A stretch of 64,000 nucleotides of DNA. Source: Arsukibacterium sp. MJ3 (GTDB lineage: Bacteria; Pseudomonadota; Gammaproteobacteria; Enterobacterales; Alteromonadaceae). The translations under genes and the position numbers were made by a program. Positions within the stretch are counted from its first letter, which is position 1. Every line of letters starts with the position of its first letter. Below the pieces are notes generated by a model, which saw nothing but the letters and a program-made list of their open reading frames with translations, was not told the DNA's origin and did no database searches. The stretch is taken from positions 29,504-93,503 of the forward strand of contig NZ_LAHP01000016.1 in assembly GCF_000987765.1 (NCBI RefSeq), written 5' to 3'. Shown piece by piece: positions 8,772 through 18,755 of the stretch.

Positions 8772-11357
8772 ATGAACATGTCATTTAAATATTCACTTTG
8801 TGCGCTGGCGGTTAGTTCGCTTGGTTATAGCAATTTTAGTGCGGCCCAGCAAAATGCAGATCAAGCGACCACACAGCAGCTTGAAAGAATTGAAGTAACC
8901 GGGTCTCGTATTAAACGGAATGATATGGAAGGTGCATCGCCAATTGATATCATTAGCCGTGATGAAATTGCTAAGTCTGGCTTTTCAAATTTACAGCAAC
9001 TGTTAGAGCGCACGCCAGTTGCAGGAACCGGTACTTTTTCTACCCGCGGCAATAACCAGGATTCAACGGCTAACGGTGGTGCAGCTATCAGTTTGCGCGG
9101 CTTCGGATCTGACGCCACCTTGGTGTTAATTAACGGTCGTCGGGTGGCGGTGAGTGCCTTTGCTGAAAATATTGCTAACTCGTTTGTCGATATTAACTCG
9201 ATACCCGTGGCGGCTATTGAGCGAATTGAAATATTAAAAGACGGTGCTTCGGCAGTGTACGGCTCAGATGCCGTTGCCGGTGTCGTGAATATTATAATGC
9301 GTAAAGACTTTGATGGCGCTGAGTTAAGTGTCAGTCATGGCGGCACTACGGGCCCGTCTTACGATGAAACGTCGGCAAGTTTGGTTTGGGGTACCGATAC
9401 CGATGATGCTAACGCCACATTAATTCTGGATTACTTTAAAAATACCGTTATAACTGGTGCAGAGATGGGCCGCTTTGGAACGGCCAACCAGGCTCCCTAT
9501 GGTGGTATGGATTTACGTTCGTCGCGTGGTTTTCCTGGCAATTTTATTGTTAATGGTCAAACGCGGATTGATCCGGGATGCCCAACAGACCGTGCATTTG
9601 GCCAAACCTGTGTGTTTGACTATGGTCCTTTTGGTATGGTGGTGCCTGCAGCAGAACGTGTTGGGGCAATTTTTCAAGGTAGTCAGCAATTTACGCCGGG
9701 TTTGCAAGGGTACGTTGAATTGGCGGTGCAGCATAACAGCTCGCAGGCCGCAGGTGCCCCTACACCGCTGGATCGTGATGCTGGCTTAACCGTTCCCGCG
9801 TCGCATCCATATAACCCTTTTGGTGAAGATATTGCGATAAATCGTTTTCGTACCGTAGATGCCGGCCCGCGCACCTGGGATATCGAATCTGATTCAATGC
9901 GAATAGTAGTAGGTTTACGCGGCCAGTTACAAGACTGGGACTGGGATATTGCTGCACAAAAAGGTCGCAGCGAATCGATGCAAACCGGCAGTAAACAGCA
10001 AGGCTGGGTCCGCACTGACTTTTTACAACAACAAATTAATTTAGGTAATTATAATCCGTTTGGTGGTGTTATTAACTCGCCAGAGGTTATTGACGCTATT
10101 ACCACTTCATTGGTGCGCCGTGGTGAATCGCATATTACTGCATACGATGCCAGCATCAGCGGTGAAGCCTTCGCCTTAGGTGAGCAAGTGGTATCGATGG
10201 CAGCCGGTGTTGAATACCGGGAAGAAGATGCTTTTGACCAGCCAGATGACCAGTTTCAGCGCGGTTTAATTTTCGGTACAGAATCGGTGTCAGCGCAAGC
10301 TAAGCGCGATCAGTATGCGGCCTATGTTGAGTTTTTAGTGCCATTATCTGATGAGCTGGAGTTCACGGTAGCCGGGCGTTACGATAATTATAGCGATTTT
10401 GGTTCTACTACCAACCCGCAGTTTACGATGAAATGGCGGCCACTGGATAACTTTACCCTGCGCGCTTCATTTGGTCAGGGTTTTAGAGCACCATCACTGG
10501 CCCAAATTGGCCTGGGGCCGTCGCAAGAGTCGGTTTTTTTTACCGATACCTTTCGTTGTCCAACGCCTGATACCGCCAACCCAGCTTGTGCTGCAACCGA
10601 CTACACCATCGTATTTGAAGGCAGTGAAGGCTTGCAACCAGAAGAATCAGAAACCTTTAACCTGGGTGCCGTGTGGCAGGTTAGCGATGAATTTGATGTC
10701 ACCATGGATATCTGGAGTATCACTCAGGACAACAAAATTGATAAAAACGATTATCAAAATGTTTATAACGCCGAGTGTAATAATCAGAACAGTACCATTT
10801 GTCAGCGCCTAGCGCCGTTACCAGGCCAAACATTGGGCGAATTTTCCCGCTTGTTTAACAGCTATGTAAATATTAGCTCGCAGGAAGCAACCGGCTTGGA
10901 TCTGTCTACTTCATATCTGCTGTCGTTACAGGATATGGGGCAAGTAAGGCTTAACCTGGATTGGTCTTATATCAATAAATTTGAGAAAAATGGTATTGAT
11001 TACGCTGGCGAGTATAACTATCCACAACACCGTTGGTTGGCCGCTGCTGATTGGAATTATGGTGATTGGGGCGTAGTAACCAGCTTGAGCTATATTGGCG
11101 AGTTTGAAGATTATGCGCCGCCAAGCGAAGTAGAAAACACCAGTACTCGGGCTATTAGTGCCCAAATGTTATTGGATGTTCAGCTGCGTTATAGTCTGAA
11201 TGATAAAACGCAGTTGGTGCTCGGCATGAATAATGCGCTGGATGAAGATCCGCCATTTGCGATTGGCGATGGTGATAGCGATCTTTATGGTTATGCGTCA
11301 CGGGTGCATAACCCACGTGGTCAATATGTATACGGTAAAGTGAGCTATCGTTTTTAA
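8772..11357 (+). CDS. TonB-dependent outer-membrane receptor
   Basis: Outer-membrane active transporter of 861 aa. It has a signal peptide ending near AAQQ, a TonB-box-like IEVTGSRIKR, a plug domain (residues about 50-170 with SLRGFGSDATLVLINGRRV, RIEILKDGASAVYGSDAVAGVVNII), and a beta barrel that closes with an aromatic C-terminus (YGKVSYRF). I chose ATG 8772 because AAAGGAAG precedes it at good spacing; an in-frame ATG at 8742 has no such site. The plug resembles receptors that are abundant in Alteromonadales and Xanthomonadales and are often linked to peptides or carbohydrates. No substrate gene is adjacent, so the ligand is unknown. Confidence 0.9.
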   Translation: MNMSFKYSLCALAVSSLGYSNFSAAQQNADQATTQQLERIEVTGSRIKRNDMEGASPIDIISRDEIAKSGFSNLQQLLERTPVAGTGTFSTRGNNQDSTANGGAAISLRGFGSDATLVLINGRRVAVSAFAENIANSFVDINSIPVAAIERIEILKDGASAVYGSDAVAGVVNIIMRKDFDGAELSVSHGGTTGPSYDETSASLVWGTDTDDANATLILDYFKNTVITGAEMGRFGTANQAPYGGMDLRSSRGFPGNFIVNGQTRIDPGCPTDRAFGQTCVFDYGPFGMVVPAAERVGAIFQGSQQFTPGLQGYVELAVQHNSSQAAGAPTPLDRDAGLTVPASHPYNPFGEDIAINRFRTVDAGPRTWDIESDSMRIVVGLRGQLQDWDWDIAAQKGRSESMQTGSKQQGWVRTDFLQQQINLGNYNPFGGVINSPEVIDAITTSLVRRGESHITAYDASISGEAFALGEQVVSMAAGVEYREEDAFDQPDDQFQRGLIFGTESVSAQAKRDQYAAYVEFLVPLSDELEFTVAGRYDNYSDFGSTTNPQFTMKWRPLDNFTLRASFGQGFRAPSLAQIGLGPSQESVFFTDTFRCPTPDTANPACAATDYTIVFEGSEGLQPEESETFNLGAVWQVSDEFDVTMDIWSITQDNKIDKNDYQNVYNAECNNQNSTICQRLAPLPGQTLGEFSRLFNSYVNISSQEATGLDLSTSYLLSLQDMGQVRLNLDWSYINKFEKNGIDYAGEYNYPQHRWLAAADWNYGDWGVVTSLSYIGEFEDYAPPSEVENTSTRAISAQMLLDVQLRYSLNDKTQLVLGMNNALDEDPPFAIGDGDSDLYGYASRVHNPRGQYVYGKVSYRF

Positions 11358-11364
11358 CTGAAGG

Positions 11365-11406
11365 CACAAATAGAAACAGCGCCTTTTGGCGCTGTTTCTA
11401 TTTGTG
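11365..11406. terminator. Bidirectional terminator between convergent genes
   Basis: Perfect 19-bp inverted repeat (arms beginning CACAAATAGAAACAGCGCC) with a TTTT loop, placed exactly between the stop of the TonB receptor gene and the stop of the OmpA-family gene. A-rich and T-rich ends let it work in both directions. Confidence 0.9.
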
Positions 11407-11414
11407 GCAGGTGG

Positions 11415-12047
11415 TTATTCCACAACAGGTTCAATATGAATTTCTACCCGGCGATTTTGCGCACGGTTAGCCTCAGAGGTGTTGGCTACTGCTGGGTAAT
11501 TAGGGCCATAGCCCTGAGTTTCTAATCGGATTGATTGCACGTTTTGCGCCATCAGATAGTTTTTTACCGCATCAGCCCGCGCCATTGATAAGTTCATATT
11601 ATATTGATAAGGCCCGGTATCATCAGTGTGGCCGGCTATAACCAGCATGGTTTTCGGATAGTCGCGCAGCACTTTGGCAATATCATTGAATGCTGGAAAC
11701 AGGTTGGGCTTGATATCAGAGCGGTTGATATCAAAGGTAAGCTGGGCCGGAATATCTAGGCGTAACTTATCGCCATCACGGATTACTTTTACTCCGGTGC
11801 CGCTCAATTCTTCGTTTAAGGCTTTTTCTTGATTATCCATATAACTACCAACGGCGGCACCGGCTAAAGCGCCGACTGCGGCACCAATAATCAACCGCTT
11901 ATCTTTATTGTTGCCGGTGGCTTTGCCAGCAATGGCACCAGCTACCGCGCCAATGGCGGCGCCACGTGTAGTGTTAGATTGATTGGCACAGCCTGCTAAA
12001 ACAAGGCTGGCAGCAAGTGTAGCAACAGCAAAAGACGTTAATTTCAT
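11415..12047 (-). CDS. yiaD: OmpA-family outer-membrane lipoprotein, YiaD-like
   Basis: Peptidoglycan-binding lipoprotein of 210 aa (E. coli YiaD 219 aa). The lipobox is LAGC at residues 17-20. A glycine-rich, alanine-rich segment (AAIGAVAGAIAGKATG, IGAAVGALAGAAVGSYMD) forms a glycine-zipper-like membrane region, followed by the OmpA C-terminal domain with AGHTDDTGPYQYNMNLSMAR and EANRAQNRRVEI, which bind diaminopimelate in peptidoglycan. It is read toward the shared terminator and stands alone in its orientation. The symbol rests on architecture and could be a paralogue. Confidence 0.85.
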   Translation of the reverse strand: MKLTSFAVATLAASLVLAGCANQSNTTRGAAIGAVAGAIAGKATGNNKDKRLIIGAAVGALAGAAVGSYMDNQEKALNEELSGTGVKVIRDGDKLRLDIPAQLTFDINRSDIKPNLFPAFNDIAKVLRDYPKTMLVIAGHTDDTGPYQYNMNLSMARADAVKNYLMAQNVQSIRLETQGYGPNYPAVANTSEANRAQNRRVEIHIEPVVE

Positions 12048-12255
12048 AATGTATTCCCTTATTAAGATAAGTACAGCTTAGCACTGCTCTCTGAATTACT
12101 GCTGAACTTAAGCATTATATTAACGGTAATGAGCCATGCTTTGATGTAGATTTAATGTGAATAGAATTCCCTTTCGCAGTTTTTTTGGGTAAGGTAAGCT
12201 GGTTTTGGGCAGTACAAGTGTTGCTCGCAATTGAAAAACAACCAGGGCTTGTCTA

Positions 12256-12774
12256 ATGATAATTATAATTCGTTGTTTTTGTTTGTTATTTTTTTTAGGG
12301 TTTAGTCAGGTAGTCAGTGCCAGTGTGTTTAAATGTACGGCAGCAGATGGCAGCGTAGTGTTTCAGGGCGCCGCCTGCATCTCGGGTAACGAGGCACGCA
12401 TTGACATGCTGTTTGGCGAGCAGACGATTAATGAACCGATGGCGCTGTTAAATGGTAGCTGGTGTGAACTGGGGAAGTCTAAAGTGCTGGGCGGTACGGT
12501 GTATCGGGATGAGGCGTTAAGTAGAACCTGGATCTTCGATAAGCATGAAATGACCCAGCATATTCAGCAAGGCCAGCGGCAAGACACTTTTAACTATAAT
12601 ATTCGTCAACGTACTGGTCAATTTGTAATTGATCATCCGGCTTTTGGCAGCGGCCAGGTTAACTGGCATGTCAGGCGACATACCGAACAGGAACTGGTTA
12701 TTGCCGCCTATGGCAGCTTTACTCACCTGACTGCAGGTGAATGCGACATTACTGTGGTCAGTACTAAAAACTAA
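12256..12774 (+). CDS. Exported protein with N-terminal DUF4124-like motif
   Basis: Protein of 172 aa with a signal peptide (IIRCFCLLFFLGFSQVVSA) and then SVFKCTAADGSVVFQGAACIS, the DUF4124 pattern of two cysteines and a G-x-V-x-F strand. The remaining 110 residues (WCELGKSKVLGGTVYRDEALSRTW and on) look like a small beta-rich domain with a further pair of cysteines. I do not recognise that part. It may be redox-active or simply disulphide-stabilised in the periplasm. It precedes proB by about 55 bases but probably has its own role. Confidence 0.65.
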   Translation: MIIIIRCFCLLFFLGFSQVVSASVFKCTAADGSVVFQGAACISGNEARIDMLFGEQTINEPMALLNGSWCELGKSKVLGGTVYRDEALSRTWIFDKHEMTQHIQQGQRQDTFNYNIRQRTGQFVIDHPAFGSGQVNWHVRRHTEQELVIAAYGSFTHLTAGECDITVVSTKN

Positions 12775-12830
12775 TAGACATATAGACGCCCAAACCTTAA
12801 GCTGCTGGCAATAATCAGCGGGAGTGTATT

Positions 12831-13937
12831 ATGGCCTTTGTGTCCTGGCGTCGTATCGTTATTAAAGTGGGCAGTGCCTTAATTGCGCCAACCGCACAAG
12901 GTTGCTCTACCCGTTATTTGCTTACCATTGCCCGTTTTATTGCCGAATGTCGCCTGGCAGGTAAAGAGGTAGTATTAGTATCCTCTGGTAGCGTAGCGGC
13001 AGGGCGCAATGCTATTATCGCTAAGCAGCAGCCGCTGCCCATCAATATTAAACAAGCCATGGCAGCTGTTGGCCAAAGCCGCATGATGGCCAGTTGGAGC
13101 CAGTTATTTGATTTTAACTGCGCCCAAATTTTACTGACTCATGCTGATCTGCAAGACCGACGCCGTTATCTGAATATCGACAATACCCTGCGTACCTTAC
13201 TGGCTAACCAAGTGTTACCTATCGTTAATGAAAATGACAGTGTGGCCACCGCCGAACTACGAGTGGGCGACAATGACAACTTAGCGGCTTTGGTGGCCAT
13301 AGTGGTCGATGCGGATGTACTGCTAATTTGCTCTGACATTGATGGTCTATATACTGCTAATCCGCGGTTAGAACCTGGCGCCCGGCATCTTGCTGAAGTG
13401 GCCGAGATCACCAACGCTATTTATGCTATGGCGGGTGGCAGCCACCATGCCATAGGTACTGGTGGTATGCTAACTAAAATTCAAGCTGCTGATAAAGCGA
13501 CCAAAGCGGGTATTGATACGCTGATCATAAATGGTCAGGATGCGGCCAGTTTCGAGCGTTTACTGAGCGGTACCGCGGTGGGTACTTATTTTGTTCGCCA
13601 GCAAGACCGGCGTAGTGCCAAAAAGCATTGGTTGTTAAATACCTTAACCCAGCAAGGAGTGGTGCAAATAGACGTTGGCGCCAGTGCTGCGCTCCAAAGC
13701 AAAGGTGCTTCACTGTTAGCCAGTGGTATTGTTGCCAGTAGCGGCCATTTTGAGAAAGGTGATGCCGTGCTGATAGTTAACGCGGCGCAAAAGCCGCTGG
13801 CTAAAGGGATAAGCCAGTACAGCGCACACGAGTTATCAAAAATTAAAGGGCTGCACAGTAAGCAAATCGATGCCGTGCTAGGCTATTGCCCGAGTGAAGA
13901 AGTGGTGCATCGCAACGATTTAGTGTTACTGAGCTAA
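12831..13937 (+). CDS. proB: Glutamate 5-kinase with PUA domain
   Basis: Phosphorylates glutamate to gamma-glutamyl phosphate, the first step of proline synthesis. The length is 368 aa (E. coli 367). The amino-acid-kinase domain shows IVIKVGSALI, LVSSGSVAAGR, NENDSVATAELRVGDNDNLAALVA and GTGGMLTKIQAA; the PUA domain occupies about residues 270-360. A GGGAG ribosome site precedes ATG 12831. In most relatives proA follows; here a GlpD-like gene follows instead, so proA must lie elsewhere. Feedback control by proline is family knowledge and is not read from this sequence. Confidence 0.94.
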   Translation: MAFVSWRRIVIKVGSALIAPTAQGCSTRYLLTIARFIAECRLAGKEVVLVSSGSVAAGRNAIIAKQQPLPINIKQAMAAVGQSRMMASWSQLFDFNCAQILLTHADLQDRRRYLNIDNTLRTLLANQVLPIVNENDSVATAELRVGDNDNLAALVAIVVDADVLLICSDIDGLYTANPRLEPGARHLAEVAEITNAIYAMAGGSHHAIGTGGMLTKIQAADKATKAGIDTLIINGQDAASFERLLSGTAVGTYFVRQQDRRSAKKHWLLNTLTQQGVVQIDVGASAALQSKGASLLASGIVASSGHFEKGDAVLIVNAAQKPLAKGISQYSAHELSKIKGLHSKQIDAVLGYCPSEEVVHRNDLVLLS

Positions 13938-13981
13938 CCTTAAGGTGCAACTCGCACACTACAAACGGTTAAGGAATGTTG

Positions 13982-15049
13982 ATGAAACTGGCAATAGTAG
14001 GGGGCGGCATTAATGGCTTATCCAGTGCCTGGCAACTAGCCTTGGCTGGCCATCAGGTAACTTTGTTTGAACGCGACAAGCTAATGCAGGCTACCAGTAG
14101 CGCGTCTTCTAAGCTACTGCATGGTGGTTTACGCTATTTAGAGCAAGGCGAGTTTCGCTTAGTACATGAAGCATTGCAAGAGCGGCGCTGGTGGCTAAAA
14201 AAAGCGCCACAATTAACCCGACGTCTGCCTATTCTTTACCCGTTTTACCCCGACTCCCGCCGTGCCCGCTGGCAGTTAAAAATAGGTTTGTGGCTATACG
14301 ATACCTTTGCCGGGCGCAAAGGCATTGGCCGCCACCGTTGGTTAACGGCTAAACAGGCGTTGCGTTGCTCACCGCAACTAAAAGCCGAAGGGTTAAGCGG
14401 TGCTTACCTGTTTTTTGATGGCCAGATGGACGATCAGAAATTGGGTTTATGGATGGCTGAGCAATGCAGCAAGGCCGGAGTAAAGATCATTGAACACAGC
14501 CCGGTGCAGCAGGTAACGACCGAAGGCAAAGTACTATTAGCCAGTGGTTGGCAACAATTTGAGCGGGTAATAAATGTTGCCGGGCCTTGGAGCCAGCAGT
14601 TATTAAAGCAATCAGGCTTAGCACAACAACCACTGGATTTAGTACGGGGCAGTCACTTGCTGCTGCCGTCGATCAGTCGCTATGGCCATATGCTGGAAGT
14701 ACCGGGCGAAGCGCGTATTGTGTTTGTGTTACCGTATCAGGGTAATACGCTGCTGGGTACCACCGAGGTGCGCCAGCAACTGGATGAAACTATTACCTGC
14801 TCAGCAGCGGAGCGTGATTATTTGTTAGCGGTATATAATCACTACTTCCAACCGGGTGCTGACAAGACTACGGTATTAGCCAGTTTTTCTGGTGTACGGC
14901 CGCTACTGGGCGGTACCGCCAATGCTAGCAAAGCCAGCCGCGAATATCAGCTAAGCTGGCAAGGTCAGTTATTAACGGTATCTGGCGGTAAATGGACTAC
15001 GGCCAGGGCACTGGGCAAGCAGGTTAGTCAATCAGTAGGGAAAAGCTAA
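13982..15049 (+). CDS. Short GlpD-like FAD-dependent oxidoreductase
   Basis: FAD-dependent dehydrogenase of 355 aa related to aerobic glycerol-3-phosphate dehydrogenase. The dinucleotide fold is KLAIVGGGINGLSSAWQLAL; GlpD-type motifs are SSASSKLLHGGLRYLEQGEF and RGSHLLLPS, and near the end FSGVRPLLGG and VSGGKWTTARALG. E. coli GlpD has 501 aa; this protein stops right after the FAD domain and lacks the C-terminal helical domain. I chose ATG 13982 because AAGGA lies six bases before it; the ATG at 13976 touches that site. The last 18 bases overlap the end of the convergent gene. Whether glycerol 3-phosphate is the real substrate is uncertain. Confidence 0.75.
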   Translation: MKLAIVGGGINGLSSAWQLALAGHQVTLFERDKLMQATSSASSKLLHGGLRYLEQGEFRLVHEALQERRWWLKKAPQLTRRLPILYPFYPDSRRARWQLKIGLWLYDTFAGRKGIGRHRWLTAKQALRCSPQLKAEGLSGAYLFFDGQMDDQKLGLWMAEQCSKAGVKIIEHSPVQQVTTEGKVLLASGWQQFERVINVAGPWSQQLLKQSGLAQQPLDLVRGSHLLLPSISRYGHMLEVPGEARIVFVLPYQGNTLLGTTEVRQQLDETITCSAAERDYLLAVYNHYFQPGADKTTVLASFSGVRPLLGGTANASKASREYQLSWQGQLLTVSGGKWTTARALGKQVSQSVGKS

Positions 15050-17149
15050 ATCTTCCGGCAATGCCTGGTCCGGCATGGTGTAATCACAGACCCCCTGGGG
15101 GAACGTCGTTTGCAGCTGCTCAGCATAGGGTTGCATATCAACCGGCAGGTAGCTACCCCTGGCAATTGCCTGATCGGCGCTAATTAAGGCACAACTAAAC
15201 ATTAAGCCATGGGCCGGTGCGCCCGCCTGCAGCCGACTGTTACTTAATGGTGGATAACGGGCAGTGCAATGGCCATTGTCTTGCCAAACGTCATTTCCTT
15301 TCGCGATGAGGCTACCATCTGCCTTAAAACACTGGTCAACCGCCTGCGTCGGTTTTTCTGCATGACTCAGCCACAAATCCATTATTTCAATGGCCTCGTC
15401 CAGTGGCGTATAGTCGGGGTGGCTGACCCAGATTAACTGGTTATTGGCATCTCCGTTGCGAAGGATTAAACGCTGACGTGCGGCAAAAGACGGTTCCAGA
15501 TGATGCATATCTAGTTCAGGATCCAAATAATGCCGCAGGTCAATGATCGGTTTATCAGTCATCCCCAAAAACAGTTGGCCATAACGATAGGCCTGGGCAA
15601 TCGCTAAACTATTTGCACGATAACGTGCTGCTGGGGCAGCGCTGGTGCTGCTGATAATATTTTGCCGGCCAAAGGCACTGCGCCATATCGGGGTACCCGC
15701 AAATGGCAGGTAGTTTATTTGCTCTGGTTGCATTTCAGGTTGTGGCCGCCAGCTACCGATGGCGGCATTAAGGGCAATAAATTCTTCGGCCGTGAGTTGG
15801 CCTGTGGTTAATGCTGTCAGGCCGTATTGCACACCAAAGTTATCCCACAGGCTATGCCCAAAACCTTGGCTATCGCGGCCGTATATATCGGCCATACTTC
15901 CCCAGTAACTCCAGTTTACCTGTGTCAGTAATGGATCTGTAGTCAGCCGTTTCAGCTTACCCTGATGGGGGTTGTGAATTAGTGACGACAAGCCAAGCCA
16001 GGCATTGTGACACTGCGTCGCGCCGCGCGGTAAGCTTGGCCAAACCCCTGCGCCTAGTTGGGCCAGCACCACTTGCAGAGCAAATTTCAGCGGGTACTCA
16101 GTAGAAACACTCAGGCCTTCCAGCAACTGGCGCTGCTGCAGATCCTGCCAGCGGGCTTTGTCGGGCGCTGTAAAGTGGTAAAAGTTGTGCAGCAAATCGC
16201 AATCCAGCGCATACAGGGTTTGGCTTAACATATCCGGATAACTGTAGAGCGCTATACCACCGTCAAGCAGATCGGGGCTGTTCTGCAGCAGTAAATATTG
16301 CGCTATGCCACCACCTGAGCCGCCGATCCCAAGGGTGTAGCGTGGCTGACCGTACAGGCTGACAAACTGGCGTTTTACCCGGTTGGCAGTATCTTCAGCT
16401 AACAAAAAGTTATATCCAAAGCTGGTTTTATTAATGCTGGCACTGGCGATGGCGAAACCCTGCCGTAGCTGGGGTAGCCGCTCGCTGATCAACCGTTCCA
16501 ATCGCAAATAACCCTGGCGGTAACCAATGCCTACGCCACCGTGAAACTGATAAATCAGTTTGCCATTCCACAGTGCTGTACTATTGCGCTCAGTGATATC
16601 GGTTGGTTGCACTGGCATCAGCAGGTAATAGAAAAACCGATTAATTGTGCCCAGTTCCAACCTCACCAGCAACTCATCGGCGGTAAGCGATTGCTGCTGA
16701 TAGCGGCTGATGGTGCCATCAGCCGAAATATAAAAATACTGCAGCCCGGCCGGATGCAGGCAGTCTTTGCTGTACCCCAGCGTTTTACCGTACTGTTGAA
16801 CCGCCACCCCATAGCCTTGTTGGTTGTCGACGAGCGGCGGTGGCAGCTGTTGCTGGCTGAAGTCACAATACAACGGATAACTGAGGCCGCCGCTGTATAA
16901 CGGCATAACCGGGCCGGGCTGGCCCAGCGGTATAGGGTAGGGATAGGGGTCCGGCGGGCGGGGGCTGTAACGAATGTGCGAGCTTACCTGCAACATAGGT
17001 CCGGCTTGCTGCGGTGCTATATCCTGTATCGGGTTAGGTTCACGCCAGCGCTGGCCCGGGTTTAGGCTGCTAAGGTATAGTAAAAACAGCATAACGCTTA
17101 TTAGCATCGCCAGGCTAAGCGCTTTATAACGTTTAAACAAAAAGAGCAT
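15032..17149 (-). CDS. Predicted membrane-anchored alpha/beta hydrolase, DUF6351-like
   Basis: Large protein of 705 aa with an N-terminal membrane anchor or uncleaved signal (LSLAMLISVMLFLLYLSSL) and a proline-rich linker (RPPDPYPYPIPLGQPGP). The middle contains LIYQFHGGVGIGYRQG, like an oxyanion-hole region, and IGGSGGGIAQYLLL, a G-x-S-x-G nucleophile elbow. The pattern fits the uncharacterised DUF6351 hydrolases; that assignment is from memory of the family and moderately sure. Near the C-terminus the ordered motif HLEPSFAARQRL may hold the histidine. It is read away from argA and overlaps the 3' end of the GlpD-like gene by 18 bases. Substrate unknown. Confidence 0.6.
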   Translation of the reverse strand: MLFLFKRYKALSLAMLISVMLFLLYLSSLNPGQRWREPNPIQDIAPQQAGPMLQVSSHIRYSPRPPDPYPYPIPLGQPGPVMPLYSGGLSYPLYCDFSQQQLPPPLVDNQQGYGVAVQQYGKTLGYSKDCLHPAGLQYFYISADGTISRYQQQSLTADELLVRLELGTINRFFYYLLMPVQPTDITERNSTALWNGKLIYQFHGGVGIGYRQGYLRLERLISERLPQLRQGFAIASASINKTSFGYNFLLAEDTANRVKRQFVSLYGQPRYTLGIGGSGGGIAQYLLLQNSPDLLDGGIALYSYPDMLSQTLYALDCDLLHNFYHFTAPDKARWQDLQQRQLLEGLSVSTEYPLKFALQVVLAQLGAGVWPSLPRGATQCHNAWLGLSSLIHNPHQGKLKRLTTDPLLTQVNWSYWGSMADIYGRDSQGFGHSLWDNFGVQYGLTALTTGQLTAEEFIALNAAIGSWRPQPEMQPEQINYLPFAGTPIWRSAFGRQNIISSTSAAPAARYRANSLAIAQAYRYGQLFLGMTDKPIIDLRHYLDPELDMHHLEPSFAARQRLILRNGDANNQLIWVSHPDYTPLDEAIEIMDLWLSHAEKPTQAVDQCFKADGSLIAKGNDVWQDNGHCTARYPPLSNSRLQAGAPAHGLMFSCALISADQAIARGSYLPVDMQPYAEQLQTTFPQGVCDYTMPDQALPEDLAFPY

Positions 17150-17233
17150 CGCCTACTCAGCTATCAGTTATGGTTAAGTAAGCTTAGCTAACAGACCTGG
17201 TATTTACAGTGAAAACGCGTGAAAACTGGCTGT

Positions 17234-18553
17234 TTACAAGGTAATCGCCAGAATTTTTGAGCGACGTTGATAGTTATACAGCTGCTTTTTCTGGCTGGGT
17301 AAATCATCAACGGTAACCAGTTCAAAGCCTTGCTCTAAAAACCAGTGAATACTGCGGGTGGTCAGTGCAAACACTTTTTCATAGCGGCGCTGGCGGGCCT
17401 GCTGAATAATATGCTTTAGCAACAGGTAGCCCCGATCGGCATCGCGATAATCGGGGTGTACCGCTAAGCAGGCAAACTCACCCACGTTGTCATCAACAAA
17501 CGGGTATAACGCGGCGCAGCCAATTACCAGGCCGTCGCGTTCAATTAAGGTAAAATAATCAATTTCCATTTCCAGCTGTTCACGCGAGCGACGCACCAGC
17601 AGCCCTTGTTGTTCTAACGGCCGGATTAAATCTAAAATACCGCCAATATCTCTTATCGTTGCCCGGCGCAGTTTCTCGGCCGACTCCGTTACTATTTGGG
17701 TACCAATACCATCGCGCGAGAACAGCTCTTGCAGTAAGGCACCGTCTTCATCGTAACTTACCAGGTGGCACCGTGGCACGCCGCCACGGGTGGCCGTAAT
17801 AGCCGCATGCAAAAACGCCAGCGTACCGGGGCAGGCCGCATTATTTTGTGCTAGCGTCTGTAAGGTTTTTTCCGCTTCGTTGGGCATCAACTCCGCAATA
17901 ATATCGCCAATTTCATCGGTTATACCACCCACTTCACTAAAGCCAATCATTTTGTCAGCTTTAAGCTTAATGGCCACTTGGGTGGCAATATCTTCGGCGG
18001 TTAAGTTAAAGCTTTCGCCGGTAACCGAGGCGGCTATCGGCCCCATTAATACTATGCCATTGTTATCTAACTGGCGGCGGATACCGCTTACATCTATACG
18101 CCGCACTTTGCCGCTATGGTGATAATCTATGCCTTCATCTACGCCAAGCGGCTGGGCAATAACAAAGTTACCGCTTACTACGTTAATTTGTGCACCCTGC
18201 ATTGGGGTGTTGCTTAAGCTCATCGATAAACGCGCGGTAATATCCAGCTGTAAGGCACCGGCTACCTGCTTAATTAAACGAAAAGAGTCATCATCGGTTA
18301 CCCGTACCCTGTTGTGATAGGTAGGTTCCAACCCCGCCAAAACTAATGCCTGATTAATTTGTGGCCTGGCGCCATACACCAGCACAATTTTAATACCCAG
18401 GCTATTTAGCAGGGCAACGTCATTAATAATGCTGCGAAAGCCAGTTTGAGCAATAGCTTCGCCACCTAACATCACCACAAAGGTTTTACCTCGGTGGGCA
18501 TTAACATAAGGTGCTGATTGGCGAAAACCGGATACAAGTTCAGTAGTGCGCAC
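17234..18553 (-). CDS. argA: Amino-acid N-acetyltransferase (N-acetylglutamate synthase)
   Basis: First committed step of arginine synthesis: acetyl-CoA plus glutamate to N-acetylglutamate. The length is 439 aa (E. coli ArgA 443). Residues about 1-280 are an amino-acid-kinase-like domain ([46 protein letters not shown]), which carries arginine feedback in this family; residues about 290-439 are a GNAT domain with [21 protein letters not shown] see no clear ARG box in the 200 bases upstream. It is a single-gene unit here; polyamine synthesis by SpeA draws on its end product. Confidence 0.95.
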   Translation of the reverse strand: MRTTELVSGFRQSAPYVNAHRGKTFVVMLGGEAIAQTGFRSIINDVALLNSLGIKIVLVYGARPQINQALVLAGLEPTYHNRVRVTDDDSFRLIKQVAGALQLDITARLSMSLSNTPMQGAQINVVSGNFVIAQPLGVDEGIDYHHSGKVRRIDVSGIRRQLDNNGIVLMGPIAASVTGESFNLTAEDIATQVAIKLKADKMIGFSEVGGITDEIGDIIAELMPNEAEKTLQTLAQNNAACPGTLAFLHAAITATRGGVPRCHLVSYDEDGALLQELFSRDGIGTQIVTESAEKLRRATIRDIGGILDLIRPLEQQGLLVRRSREQLEMEIDYFTLIERDGLVIGCAALYPFVDDNVGEFACLAVHPDYRDADRGYLLLKHIIQQARQRRYEKVFALTTRSIHWFLEQGFELVTVDDLPSQKKQLYNYQRRSKILAITL

Positions 18554-18755
18554 GGATTAAAGGCTTCCTTTTGCGATATTGGTAACGTTGTAAGGTATAA
18601 AGATGGCAGCCATATGGCAAAACGCCAACTTTAGCTGCAGTAAAGTCGGCATTTTAAGCGGTTTATGGGTTTATATCCAACTTTTAAGCATATTTATGCC
18701 GCTTTGGCAGTGTGTAGCAGCGCTAAAATCACTCTGACCCTTTTTTATGGTTATG

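Noticed and set aside
9457..9789. Open frames inside the TonB receptor gene
   Set aside because: Several frames of 60-110 codons on both strands overlap the receptor; the receptor protein is well supported, so these are shadows.
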